Source: Planctomycetota bacterium (GTDB taxonomy: Bacteria > Planctomycetota > Phycisphaerae > Sedimentisphaerales > Anaerobacaceae). From it: a stretch of DNA of 5,206 nucleotides. Of this stretch, positions 1-5,206 are shown piece after piece; position 1 is the stretch's first letter, and each line of letters begins with the position of its first letter. The notes below the pieces were generated by a model. It did not search any database. It was not told the DNA's origin and worked only from the letters and a program-made list of their open reading frames with translations. The stretch lies in assembly GCA_017885385.1 (NCBI GenBank), contig JAFNGF010000191.1, positions 9,607-14,812 of the forward strand. Direction: 5' to 3'. The position numbers were made by a program, and so were the translations under genes.

Positions 1-74
1 CATCCGTCATCCGTTTTGCGTTCTCCGTTCTCCGTTCTCCGTTGCGCGGTCTTTGCGCACTCGGCGGTAAAAAC
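1..74. repeat. Low-complexity intergenic repeat block with 7-bp tandem units
   Basis: The left edge starts with two copies of CATCCGT (1-7, 8-14) and continues with three exact copies of TTCTCCG (21-27, 28-34, 35-41). It ends in a CTTTGCGCACTCGGCGGTAAAAA-like segment (51-73). From memory, 'ctttgcg...ctcggcggt..aaaa' segments are a common dispersed intergenic repeat in planctomycetal and other environmental bacterial genomes. One frame stays open through the block, but the content is low-complexity and no gene is supported. The element probably extends beyond the left edge, so its true boundary is unknown. Confidence 0.6.
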
Positions 75-170
75 TTTACTGGTCTCAGGAGTAGAAAAGG
101 CACTGCACGCCAAGCCCTTGTTGGCGGGATAGACCCTGAAGGTAAAGTGTACGAGCACCTTTCGCGCTAG

Positions 171-353
171 GGCAATATTCAGTACGCGTATGCTGGAGAG
201 ATGCTCCAGGTTCTTACCGGGTTGGCTATCCTTGGGGATATCGACCTCAGCGGAGGGGTGGATTTTGTTGACCTGGCGATTTTTGCTGATAACTGGAGAT
301 CTCCTGAAAACCCAGGCACAAGAATTGGGACTAACTTTCCAGAAATTGTGTGA
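171..353 (+). pseudogene. Remnant of a dockerin-like (EF-hand) C-terminal domain
   Basis: In the frame ending at TGA 351-353, codons 237-272 read DIDLSGGVDFVD, followed by LAIFADNW. This fits a type I dockerin EF-hand loop, with Asp1, Asp3, Ser5, Gly6, Val8, Asp9 and Asp12 all at calcium-loop positions. The trailing 'DLAIFADNW' is the form commonly seen at the C-termini of secreted planctomycetal proteins. An in-frame TAG at 168-170 closes the frame upstream. The only in-frame ATG (201) sits directly after GGAGAG, too close for a normal ribosome binding site, and would give a 50-residue peptide without a signal sequence. The sequence before the TAG stays open back to the repeat block but shows no recognisable domain. 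The best reading is the 3' stub of a larger exported, possibly surface-anchored protein whose body was lost or interrupted by a nonsense mutation. A real short gene or a sequencing error at 168-170 cannot be excluded. Confidence 0.6.
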
Positions 354-440
354 AAGTCTTGAGCTGATTGCGTAAGATAACGTGACGCTAACCGTGTCGC
401 TCCGCAGCTTTCTGTTGTGTTTTTTTCAGTTAGCGGGGCC

Positions 441-447
441 AGAAGGA
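441..447 (+). promoter_or_regulatory. Shine-Dalgarno site setting the start of the PDZ protein
   Basis: AGAAGGA ends 8 nt before ATG 456. It overlaps the alternative in-frame ATG at 447, which therefore cannot use it. A start further upstream at 417 would add a hydrophilic 'SGARR' stretch ahead of the signal peptide. No convincing -35/-10 pair was found between 354 and 440. Confidence 0.6.
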
Positions 448-455
448 TGATAACA

Positions 456-1709
456 ATGAGACACAAGACTGTAATTCTGTTGTGCTTAATGAAATTGCTC
501 TTGAGTCCGCCACAGGCCGGAGTATCAGCCGACAGGGCATCACCTGATCCCCGCGATAGCTCGGGAATAGCATTGATGCTTAGGCGGTTGGAGAATTCCT
601 TCAACAAGAAAGATCTGCGGGGCATTCTATCGTGTTTCAGCGATGACGCAGTGACCGTCTTTCCCATCGAGCACGAGGAGCCTGTTGTCGGGCGTCGGCA
701 GTTTGAGTCTTTCTTAGCGGCTGGCTTGGAACACCCTGAGAATGAAGTGGCCGAGCGCCTCTTCATCGACGCCACAGGAGACTTCACGCTGCGTCAGAAT
801 GGCGACGTTGCCGAAATGCTCCTGACCCACGCTGTACGGGTGCCCAGCGTGCGAGATACACCCGCCGTGATTGGTTTCGTGACAAAGGATTTTGCCACGG
901 TCTGCTATAAGAACGGTCATTGGCAGATCTGTTTTATGTTTCCTTGCTTCGCGGAAAGCAACGCTGTAGTAGCCGAAGTCGTCTCTGGTGGTCAGGCGGA
1001 GAGCCTTGGCATTCGCCCCGGCGATGTTATCACACATCACCTGCGGATGCCCATCCTCAGTGCAGAACAGCTTGTGTGGCGCTGCAGGATGTTCGAAGAA
1101 CGACCCGCAGACACGAAGCTGCGTGTGCTATTTCGCAGAGATGGGCAAGTTCTCGCGAGGACCTTTCGCCCTGGGGACATGGGAATCAATACGAGGAACT
1201 TCTTTCACGGCACGGTTGAAACAAAAACATTGCTTGGAAGTGATGCACGGCAGCATCCTGTGGCGACGACTATAGACAGTTACCACTCGGCTCTACGGGC
1301 CGCCAGCATTGATGGCATAAGGTCTGTTTTCTGTTCGGAAGGATTCGCATTCCCATACGGCCTACCCTCGGCAATGTCGAGTACCCTGATCACGGCGGGG
1401 AACGCATCGGAAAGCATAGCTTTCGAATTGAGACGCATCGTAGAACAGTGGGATTTGACAACAATGCGCGTGTCAGACATCCGAGTGATTTCCCATGGCG
1501 ATCTTGCTCTGGCAGGATGGAGTTTCTCCGTCCGCACGACCAGCGGGCAGAGATCGGAGAGCCATCCAGTCGTCTGTGCGGTCCAACATAACGGAAAATG
1601 GTCATTTGTCGGTATGCCTTGGCAGTCTCAACACACCGTCGGCCCACTAAACCTGCACGCTCCCGCCGACCGCGAAGGGACCAAACGCAACAAGGAGGTT
1701 CAGCCCTAA
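456..1709 (+). CDS. Secreted NTF2-like / PDZ / NTF2-like protein, function unknown
   Basis: This 417-residue protein starts at ATG 456; the longer frame opens at 417. Residues 1-25 look like a Sec signal peptide: basic RHK, hydrophobic VILLCLMKLLLS, then likely cleavage after GVSA. No lipobox is seen. Residues ~36-165 resemble an NTF2/SnoaL-like fold: a helix with 'LENSFNKKDLRGILSCFSDD', a strand with DAVTVFP, a 'VVGRRQFESFL' helix, and a final strand YKNGHWQICFMFP. Residues ~168-244 are a PDZ domain with AEVVSGGQAESLGIRPGDVI, the typical carboxylate-binding 'GL.PGD' region seen in HtrA-type PDZs. Residues ~265-390 again look NTF2-like, ending in VQHNGKWSFVGMPW. There is no serine protease domain and no HDxxK or SxxK catalytic motif, so the PDZ is not part of a recognisable protease. 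A role in binding extracytoplasmic peptides or ligands is inference. Domain calls are by eye: PDZ is confident, the first NTF2 good, the second moderate. The gene stands alone, flanked by repeats and a gene remnant. Confidence 0.85.
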   Translation: MRHKTVILLCLMKLLLSPPQAGVSADRASPDPRDSSGIALMLRRLENSFNKKDLRGILSCFSDDAVTVFPIEHEEPVVGRRQFESFLAAGLEHPENEVAERLFIDATGDFTLRQNGDVAEMLLTHAVRVPSVRDTPAVIGFVTKDFATVCYKNGHWQICFMFPCFAESNAVVAEVVSGGQAESLGIRPGDVITHHLRMPILSAEQLVWRCRMFEERPADTKLRVLFRRDGQVLARTFRPGDMGINTRNFFHGTVETKTLLGSDARQHPVATTIDSYHSALRAASIDGIRSVFCSEGFAFPYGLPSAMSSTLITAGNASESIAFELRRIVEQWDLTTMRVSDIRVISHGDLALAGWSFSVRTTSGQRSESHPVVCAVQHNGKWSFVGMPWQSQHTVGPLNLHAPADREGTKRNKEVQP

Positions 1710-1899
1710 TCTATCTTTGTCTTCCTGAAGCTTCACACAGAACCTTAGAAATTCTGGCTAATATCTTCTATGCCGGATTAGACACTTTCCCGTCAGGAAA
1801 AATCTCTCGATCGTGTATCGGCACACCCTGTTAGTGAAATTGTGCAGGAACCCAGAAAAGCCAATGGGGGCTGGCCGACAAAAGGAAACTGAACTGAAT
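1710..1899. other. Intergenic stretch with no recognisable feature
   Basis: Nothing codes here on either strand as far as can be seen. Two short symmetric sequences are present: the perfect 10-bp palindrome TGAAGCTTCA (1726-1735) and TTTCC-CGTCA-GGAAA (1786-1800). Neither has the GC-rich stem plus T-run of an intrinsic terminator, so where transcription of the PDZ gene ends is not visible. Confidence 0.5.
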
Positions 1900-1930
1900 T
1901 TGGTTGCAGGACGGGCTGATTTGCTATAAT
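1900..1930 (+). promoter_or_regulatory. Probable sigma-70 extended -10 promoter for the GH2 gene
   Basis: TATAAT at 1925-1930 is a perfect -10 hexamer and is preceded by TG-C (1922-1924), the extended -10 motif. The -35 element is weak: TTGGTT (1900-1905) has a 19-nt spacer and TTGCAG (1904-1909) a 15-nt spacer, both off the ideal 17. Extended -10 promoters tolerate this. Transcription would begin around 1936-1938, giving a 5' UTR of about 130 nt that contains the palindromic repeat described at 1947-2031. Confidence 0.6.
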
Positions 1931-1946
1931 CTAAACGAAAAGGTTC

Positions 1947-2031
1947 GACACTGATTAACACAGACACCGTCCCGAGCAACGTCGAGGGATTAACACGGTG
2001 TAAATCCGTGAAATCCGTGTCTGAAATACGC
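1947..2031. repeat. Palindromic 'aatccgtg' repeat, copy 1 (intergenic, in 5' UTR)
   Basis: The element contains GATTAACAC twice (1953-1961 and 1988-1996) and a tandem 9-mer AAATCCGTG (2002-2010, 2011-2019). It also has a perfect 7-bp inverted repeat, ACACCGT (1964-1970) with ACGGTGT (1995-2001); inside it TCCC/GGGA (1970-1973, 1986-1989) can add to the hairpin. Its right part (1998-2031) matches 2122-2155 in 29 of 35 aligned columns, so two copies of one family lie about 125 bp apart. I recall similar 'cacggattaacacgg...aatccgtg' elements as dispersed intergenic repeats in planctomycetes. It lies between the predicted promoter and the ribosome binding site of the GH2 gene. Confidence 0.7.
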
Positions 2032-2051
2032 AACTTTATCCACCTATATTT

Positions 2052-2057
2052 GAGGAG
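2052..2057 (+). promoter_or_regulatory. Shine-Dalgarno site for the GH2 gene
   Basis: GAGGAG lies 9 nt before ATG 2067 and decides the start. An in-frame GTG at 2142 would give a more normal signal peptide length but has no purine-rich site before it. ATG 2059 is in another frame that stops within about 70 nt. Confidence 0.7.
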
Positions 2058-2066
2058 AATGGACAG

Positions 2067-4424
2067 ATGGAACCAAAAAAAACCACAGATTTCAGAGGTG
2101 ACACAGACTTGCCTTTTAGCAGTGTGAATCCGTCTAAATCCGTGCCTAAATTCGCGGCGCACCGCAGCAGAGCAGTCCGCTGGTTAGCGGCAGGTGTTTG
2201 TTTGCTCACATGCTCGGCCCTGGCCGGACAGTGGAAGCCCCCGACTGGATCGGGGCTGGCAACGCGATGGGCGAAGGATGTCTCGCCGGATAACGTGCAC
2301 GCGGAATATCCTCGGCCACAGATGGTTCGGCAAGATTGGCTGAACCTCAACGGGCTTTGGGAGTACGCGATCCTGGCAAAGGATGCGGAACGACCGGGTA
2401 GCTTTGACGGGCAGATTCTTGTGCCGTTTCCGGTTGAGTCGGCTCTATCGGGCGTGATGAAGCCGGTTGGGCCGGGAAATCGCCTGTGGTATCGGCGGAC
2501 GTTTGAGATTTCCGCCAAATGGTCGGGCAAAAACGTACTGCTGCATTTTGGCGCGGTGGACTGGGAGGCCACCGTCTGGGTCAACGGCAAAGAACTTGGC
2601 ACTCATCGCGGCGGATACGACCCATTTACCTTCGATATTACCGACGCCCTGAAGGACTCAGGCAGGCAAGAAATTGTCCTGTCTGTCTGGGACCCGACAG
2701 ATGCAGGCTCTCAGCCGCGAGGAAAGCAAGTCCGCAAACCGAATGGAATATGGTACACCGCAGTCACCGGCATCTGGCAAACGGTGTGGCTGGAGCCGGT
2801 GCCGCAGATACACATCGAGTCGCTGAAAATAACGGCTGATGTGGATGGACAGGCGGTAGAAGTTTTAGCAAATGTTTCCGCTGCGGTTGGAGACTTTGAC
2901 TTAAAAGTCGCTGTTTTTGATGGTTCAAAGCAGGTTTGTCAAGGCCAAGTCATCAAGATTTCAGGTGGAACTTCTTCTGTCGCCAGGCCGAGCGTAAAAC
3001 TTCCAGTAAAGGATGCCAGGCTCTGGACGCCGGATGAGCCTTTTTTGTACGATTTGAAGGTTACCCTTGCGCAAAACGAAAAGGTCGTTGACGAGGTTAC
3101 AAGCTATTTCGGGATGCGTAAGATTTCGCTGGGCAAAGACGAGGCCGGGGTGACGCGGTTGCTGCTGAACAATAAGCCGCTGTTCCAATATGGGCCTCTC
3201 GATCAGGGCTTCTGGCCGGACGGTATTTACGCCGCGCCGACAGACGAAGCCCTGCGATACGACATCGAGGTGCTAAAGAAGCTCGGCTGCAATATGATGC
3301 GTAAGCACGTCAAGATAGAGCCGGCCCGTTTTTACTATTGGTGCGACAAGCTCGGTCTTCTGGTCTGGCAGGATATGCCCAGCGGAAACAATAAATCCGA
3401 TGAAGATAAGAAGCAGTTTGAGCTGGAGTTGAGCCGATTGGTCCAGACCCACTACAATAGCCCGTCGATCGTGATGTGGGTGCCGTTTAACGAGGGATGG
3501 GGACAGCACAATACGCCGGGAATAGTTGAGCGCGTTAGAGAATGGGACACGACTCGGTTGGTAAACCAGGCGAGCGGCTGGAAGGACGAGGGGGTAGGCG
3601 ATGTGCAGGATATTCACAGTTACCCCGGCCCGGCTGCACCGCCGGTCGAAGAGAAACGGGCGGCGGTTCTGGGTGAATTCGGCGGCCTGGGTCTGCCGAT
3701 TAAAGGCCATACCTGGCAGGATGAGAAGAACTGGGGATACCGCACTTACAGCACCCGCGAAGAACTGACCGACGCATACGTAGCTCTTCTTAGTAATCTG
3801 CGTTCGCTCATCGGCGGCGGCCTGTCCGCAGCAGTCTATACGCAGACGACCGATGTCGAGATTGAGGTAAACGGCTTGATGACCTACGACCGGGCGATGA
3901 TTAAGATGGACGCCGAACGGGCTGCCGTTGCCAATCGGCGATTATATTTGCCGCCGCCGGTCATAAAGACGGTTGTTCCTACGTCACGAGAGCAAGGACA
4001 GGCCTGGCGATATACGATAAGTGAGCCGGCCAATAACTGGCAGCAGAAATATTTTGATGATTCAGGCTGGCAGAAAGGCCAAGCCGGCTTCGGCAGCAAA
4101 GGCACGCCCGGCTCGGTTGTCCGCACCGAGTGGAATACCCCTAATATCTGGTTACGCCGTCAATTTGTTCTTAAAACCGATAAGTTCGAGCAGTTGTATC
4201 TTGATATCCATCACGATGAGGATGCAGAGGTGTATATTAACGGCGTGCTGGCAGCGAAGCTGCAGGGTCACACTACCAGTTATGTTCAGGCGCCCATTAG
4301 CGAAGAGGCGAGAAAGGCCTTGAAGATGGGCGAGAATTGCTTAGCTGTACACTGCCGCCAGACCGCCGGCGGCCAGTATATCGACGTCGGAATAGTGGAT
4401 GTGGTGGACCAGCCCATCAAGTAA
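2067..4424 (+). CDS. Exported glycoside hydrolase family 2 enzyme (beta-galactosidase/beta-glucuronidase-like)
   Basis: This 785-residue retaining glycosidase acts outside the cytoplasm. Residues 1-32 are a leader largely encoded by a repeat copy. The signal peptide proper follows: RSRAVR, hydrophobic WLAAGVCLLTCS, cleavage likely after ALA-53. Residues ~85-243 form the GH2 sugar-binding jelly roll (LWYRRTF at 140-146, NGKELGTHRGGYDPFTFDIT at 173-192, GIWQTVWLEP at 235-244). Residues ~245-350 are the Ig-like domain ending YFGMRKISL. Residues ~355-630 are the TIM barrel. The acid/base is Glu476 in WVPFNEGWGQ and the nucleophile Glu537 in LGEFGG, with the active-site-type H517 in DIHSYPG; TTDVEIEVNGLMTYDR (594-609) closes the barrel. 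Residues ~640-782 make an extra galactose-binding-like beta-sandwich (GFGSKGTPGSVVRTEWNTP, IWLRRQF, DAEVYINGVL). There is no LacZ-type C-terminal domain 5, and the length lies between GusA (~600) and LacZ (~1020). Exact substrate is unknown. It is probably driven by the promoter at 1900-1930 and precedes xylB by 114 bp with no terminator visible. Confidence 0.93.
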   Translation: MEPKKTTDFRGDTDLPFSSVNPSKSVPKFAAHRSRAVRWLAAGVCLLTCSALAGQWKPPTGSGLATRWAKDVSPDNVHAEYPRPQMVRQDWLNLNGLWEYAILAKDAERPGSFDGQILVPFPVESALSGVMKPVGPGNRLWYRRTFEISAKWSGKNVLLHFGAVDWEATVWVNGKELGTHRGGYDPFTFDITDALKDSGRQEIVLSVWDPTDAGSQPRGKQVRKPNGIWYTAVTGIWQTVWLEPVPQIHIESLKITADVDGQAVEVLANVSAAVGDFDLKVAVFDGSKQVCQGQVIKISGGTSSVARPSVKLPVKDARLWTPDEPFLYDLKVTLAQNEKVVDEVTSYFGMRKISLGKDEAGVTRLLLNNKPLFQYGPLDQGFWPDGIYAAPTDEALRYDIEVLKKLGCNMMRKHVKIEPARFYYWCDKLGLLVWQDMPSGNNKSDEDKKQFELELSRLVQTHYNSPSIVMWVPFNEGWGQHNTPGIVERVREWDTTRLVNQASGWKDEGVGDVQDIHSYPGPAAPPVEEKRAAVLGEFGGLGLPIKGHTWQDEKNWGYRTYSTREELTDAYVALLSNLRSLIGGGLSAAVYTQTTDVEIEVNGLMTYDRAMIKMDAERAAVANRRLYLPPPVIKTVVPTSREQGQAWRYTISEPANNWQQKYFDDSGWQKGQAGFGSKGTPGSVVRTEWNTPNIWLRRQFVLKTDKFEQLYLDIHHDEDAEVYINGVLAAKLQGHTTSYVQAPISEEARKALKMGENCLAVHCRQTAGGQYIDVGIVDVVDQPIK
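2081..2156. repeat. Palindromic 'aatccgtg' repeat, copy 2 (inside the GH2 reading frame)
   Basis: Left arm 2084-2106 (CACAGATTTCAGAGG...) and right arm 2122-2144 (GTGTGAATCCGTC...) are an imperfect inverted repeat, with 14 of 23 positions complementary. The right part matches the intergenic copy at 1998-2031. The element is read through as codons 6-30 of the GH2 protein, giving TTDFRGDTD and NPSKSVPKF, a hydrophilic stretch placed before the signal peptide. Peptides of the 'TTDFTD...' and 'NPSKSV' type are what this repeat family encodes when read in this frame. Confidence 0.72.
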
Positions 4425-4525
4425 GTATGGCTGCCGAGCTGCAAAAGCCAAGAGTAAAAAAATCAACGACCCAGAGTTAGTTTACCCAGACGAGTAAGTT
4501 GCGAAACGAAATTCTTAGAGAAAAC

Positions 4526-4531
4526 AAGGGA
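4526..4531 (+). promoter_or_regulatory. Probable Shine-Dalgarno site for xylB
   Basis: AAGGGA ends 7 nt before ATG 4539, a normal spacing. The rest of 4425-4525 shows no T-run terminator and no convincing promoter, which fits read-through from the GH2 gene. ACCCAGA occurs twice (4469-4475, 4484-4490), too short to call an operator. Confidence 0.55.
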
Positions 4532-4538
4532 TAGAGAG

Positions 4539-5206
4539 ATGGCGCTGTTATTAGGTTACGATGTGGGAAGCTCTTCAATTAAGGCAACTTTGATGGAAGC
4601 AGACACCGGCAAGGTTCTGGCAACGGCAGCTTCGCCGGAAAAAGAGCTGGAGATTATCGCAAAAAAAATCGGCTGGGCTGAACAGAACCCGGAAACCTGG
4701 TGGGAACACGTCAAAACGGCGGCGCAAAAGATCAAGTCCAGAGCGAAATTTGCCGCCGCAGATGTCAAGGCAATCGGCATCTCTTACCAGATGCACGGCC
4801 TGGTAGCGGTGGATAAAAACCAAAAGGTCCTCCGGCCTTCGATAATTTGGTGCGACAGCCGCGCCGTGCAAATCGGCGAAAAGGCGGCAGAAAATATCGG
4901 AAAAGAAAAGTGCCTCAAAAGGCTTTTCAATCTGCCGGGCAACTTCACCGCCTCGAAATTAAGATGGGTCAAGGAAAACGAGCCGGAGATTTTCTCAAAG
5001 ATTCATAAGATAATGCTGCCGGGCGATTACATCGCAATGCGGATGACAGGCGAGATAAGAACAACGCCCTCGGGCCTATCCGAAGGCATAATGTGGGCTT
5101 TTGACAGAGACGAATTGGCTGAATTTGTTCTTGAAAACTATGGCATTTCCACCGCGTTGATCGCTGATGTTGTCCCCACGTTCTCTGTGCAGGGCGAGCT
5201 TACCGG
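4539..5206 (+). CDS. xylB: Xylulokinase, FGGY family (5' part, cut by window edge)
   Basis: The first 222 residues are visible with no internal stop; FGGY kinases are usually about 490-500 residues, so more than half lies beyond the right edge. The enzyme phosphorylates D-xylulose with ATP to xylulose 5-phosphate in the cytoplasm. Evidence: the N-terminal ATP-binding phosphate loop LGYDVGSSSIKA (5-16), GWAEQNPETWW (45-55), and the xylulokinase signature ISYQMHGLV (81-89), whose Met-His contacts substrate in E. coli XylB. Further matches are LRPSIIWCDSRAV (98-110), GNFTASKLRWVKENEPEIF (134-152) and MLPGDYIAMRMTGE (159-172). The catalytic Asp (D233 in E. coli) falls outside the window. Where E. 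coli has SDMSDAAGTMW, this protein has TPSGLSEGIMW (176-186). That form, together with SYQMHGLV and WCDSRAV, I recall from Bacteroides xylulokinases, so it belongs to that subgroup. Its position after the GH2 enzyme suggests use of pentoses from glycans; xylA may lie downstream. Confidence 0.9.
   Translation, partial: MALLLGYDVGSSSIKATLMEADTGKVLATAASPEKELEIIAKKIGWAEQNPETWWEHVKTAAQKIKSRAKFAAADVKAIGISYQMHGLVAVDKNQKVLRPSIIWCDSRAVQIGEKAAENIGKEKCLKRLFNLPGNFTASKLRWVKENEPEIFSKIHKIMLPGDYIAMRMTGEIRTTPSGLSEGIMWAFDRDELAEFVLENYGISTALIADVVPTFSVQGELT

Noticed and set aside
190..375. 61-codon open frame on the plus strand
   Set aside because: It overlaps the dockerin-like frame one base out of phase. The dockerin frame has real motif content and this one has none.
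361..426. Possible terminator: AGCTG/CAGCT stem (362-366, 405-409) before a run of seven T (420-426)
   Set aside because: The stem is 5 bp with a 38-nt loop and ends 10 nt before the T-run, so it does not fit an intrinsic terminator.
1691..1719. AAGGAGGT near the end of the PDZ gene as a ribosome binding site for a following small gene
   Set aside because: It is a strong-looking site, but no ATG or GTG lies at a suitable distance; the nearest TTG is 17 nt or more away.
1758..2162. 134-codon open frame on the minus strand
   Set aside because: It spans both repeat copies and the GH2 start; its SDTDFTDLHRVNP part is what this repeat family encodes antisense. No ribosome binding site or domain is seen.
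2205..2230. GH2 enzyme as a lipoprotein through Cys49 (LLTC)
   Set aside because: Thr at -1 does not fit the lipobox rule of Gly, Ala or Ser before Cys, and an ordinary ALA cleavage site follows directly.
2036..2602. 188-codon open frame on the minus strand
   Set aside because: It lies antisense to the well-supported GH2 N-terminal domain and the repeat, and its protein has no recognisable domain.
4469..4490. Two ACCCAGA heptamers 15 bp apart upstream of xylB as an operator
   Set aside because: Only seven bases match, there is no dyad symmetry, and chance is an adequate explanation.

Overview
The window reads as part of a Planctomycetota chromosome, probably Phycisphaerae-like, although no 16S or other marker is present. 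Three things point that way. A dockerin-like C-terminus of the kind common on secreted planctomycetal proteins lies near the left edge. Degenerate 'aatccgtg'-type palindromic repeats are scattered between genes and, in one case, inside a gene. The gene set combines secreted glycan-degrading enzymes with a pentose kinase. The assignment is inference from recalled patterns, not a database result.

All recognisable genes lie on the + strand. Positions 1-74 hold a repeat block with 7-bp tandem units. Positions 171-353 encode the tail of a dockerin-like (EF-hand) protein preceded by an in-frame TAG, best read as a decayed gene fragment. Positions 456-1709 encode a secreted 417-residue protein with an unusual apparent layout: NTF2-like, PDZ, NTF2-like. 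Positions 1710-2066 are intergenic. The first 190 bp of that stretch look empty; the rest holds a strong extended -10 promoter (TGC-TATAAT) followed by a palindromic repeat that would fall in the 5' UTR of the next gene.

Positions 2067-4424 encode an exported family GH2 glycoside hydrolase with both catalytic glutamates visible. Its first ~30 codons are largely made of a second copy of the same repeat family, which places a repeat-derived extension in front of the real signal peptide. From 4539 to the right edge runs the first 222 codons of a xylulokinase (xylB) of the Bacteroides-like subgroup.

The likely biology is that the GH2 enzyme releases sugars from a glycan outside the cytoplasm and XylB phosphorylates D-xylulose inside, feeding the pentose phosphate pathway. 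No terminator is visible in the 114 bp between them, so they may be co-transcribed. The NTF2-PDZ-NTF2 protein has no visible functional link to the sugar genes. No CRISPR array, RNA gene, transposase or complete new defence or mobile system was found. The most unusual points are the repeat-derived leader of the GH2 enzyme and the NTF2-PDZ-NTF2 architecture.
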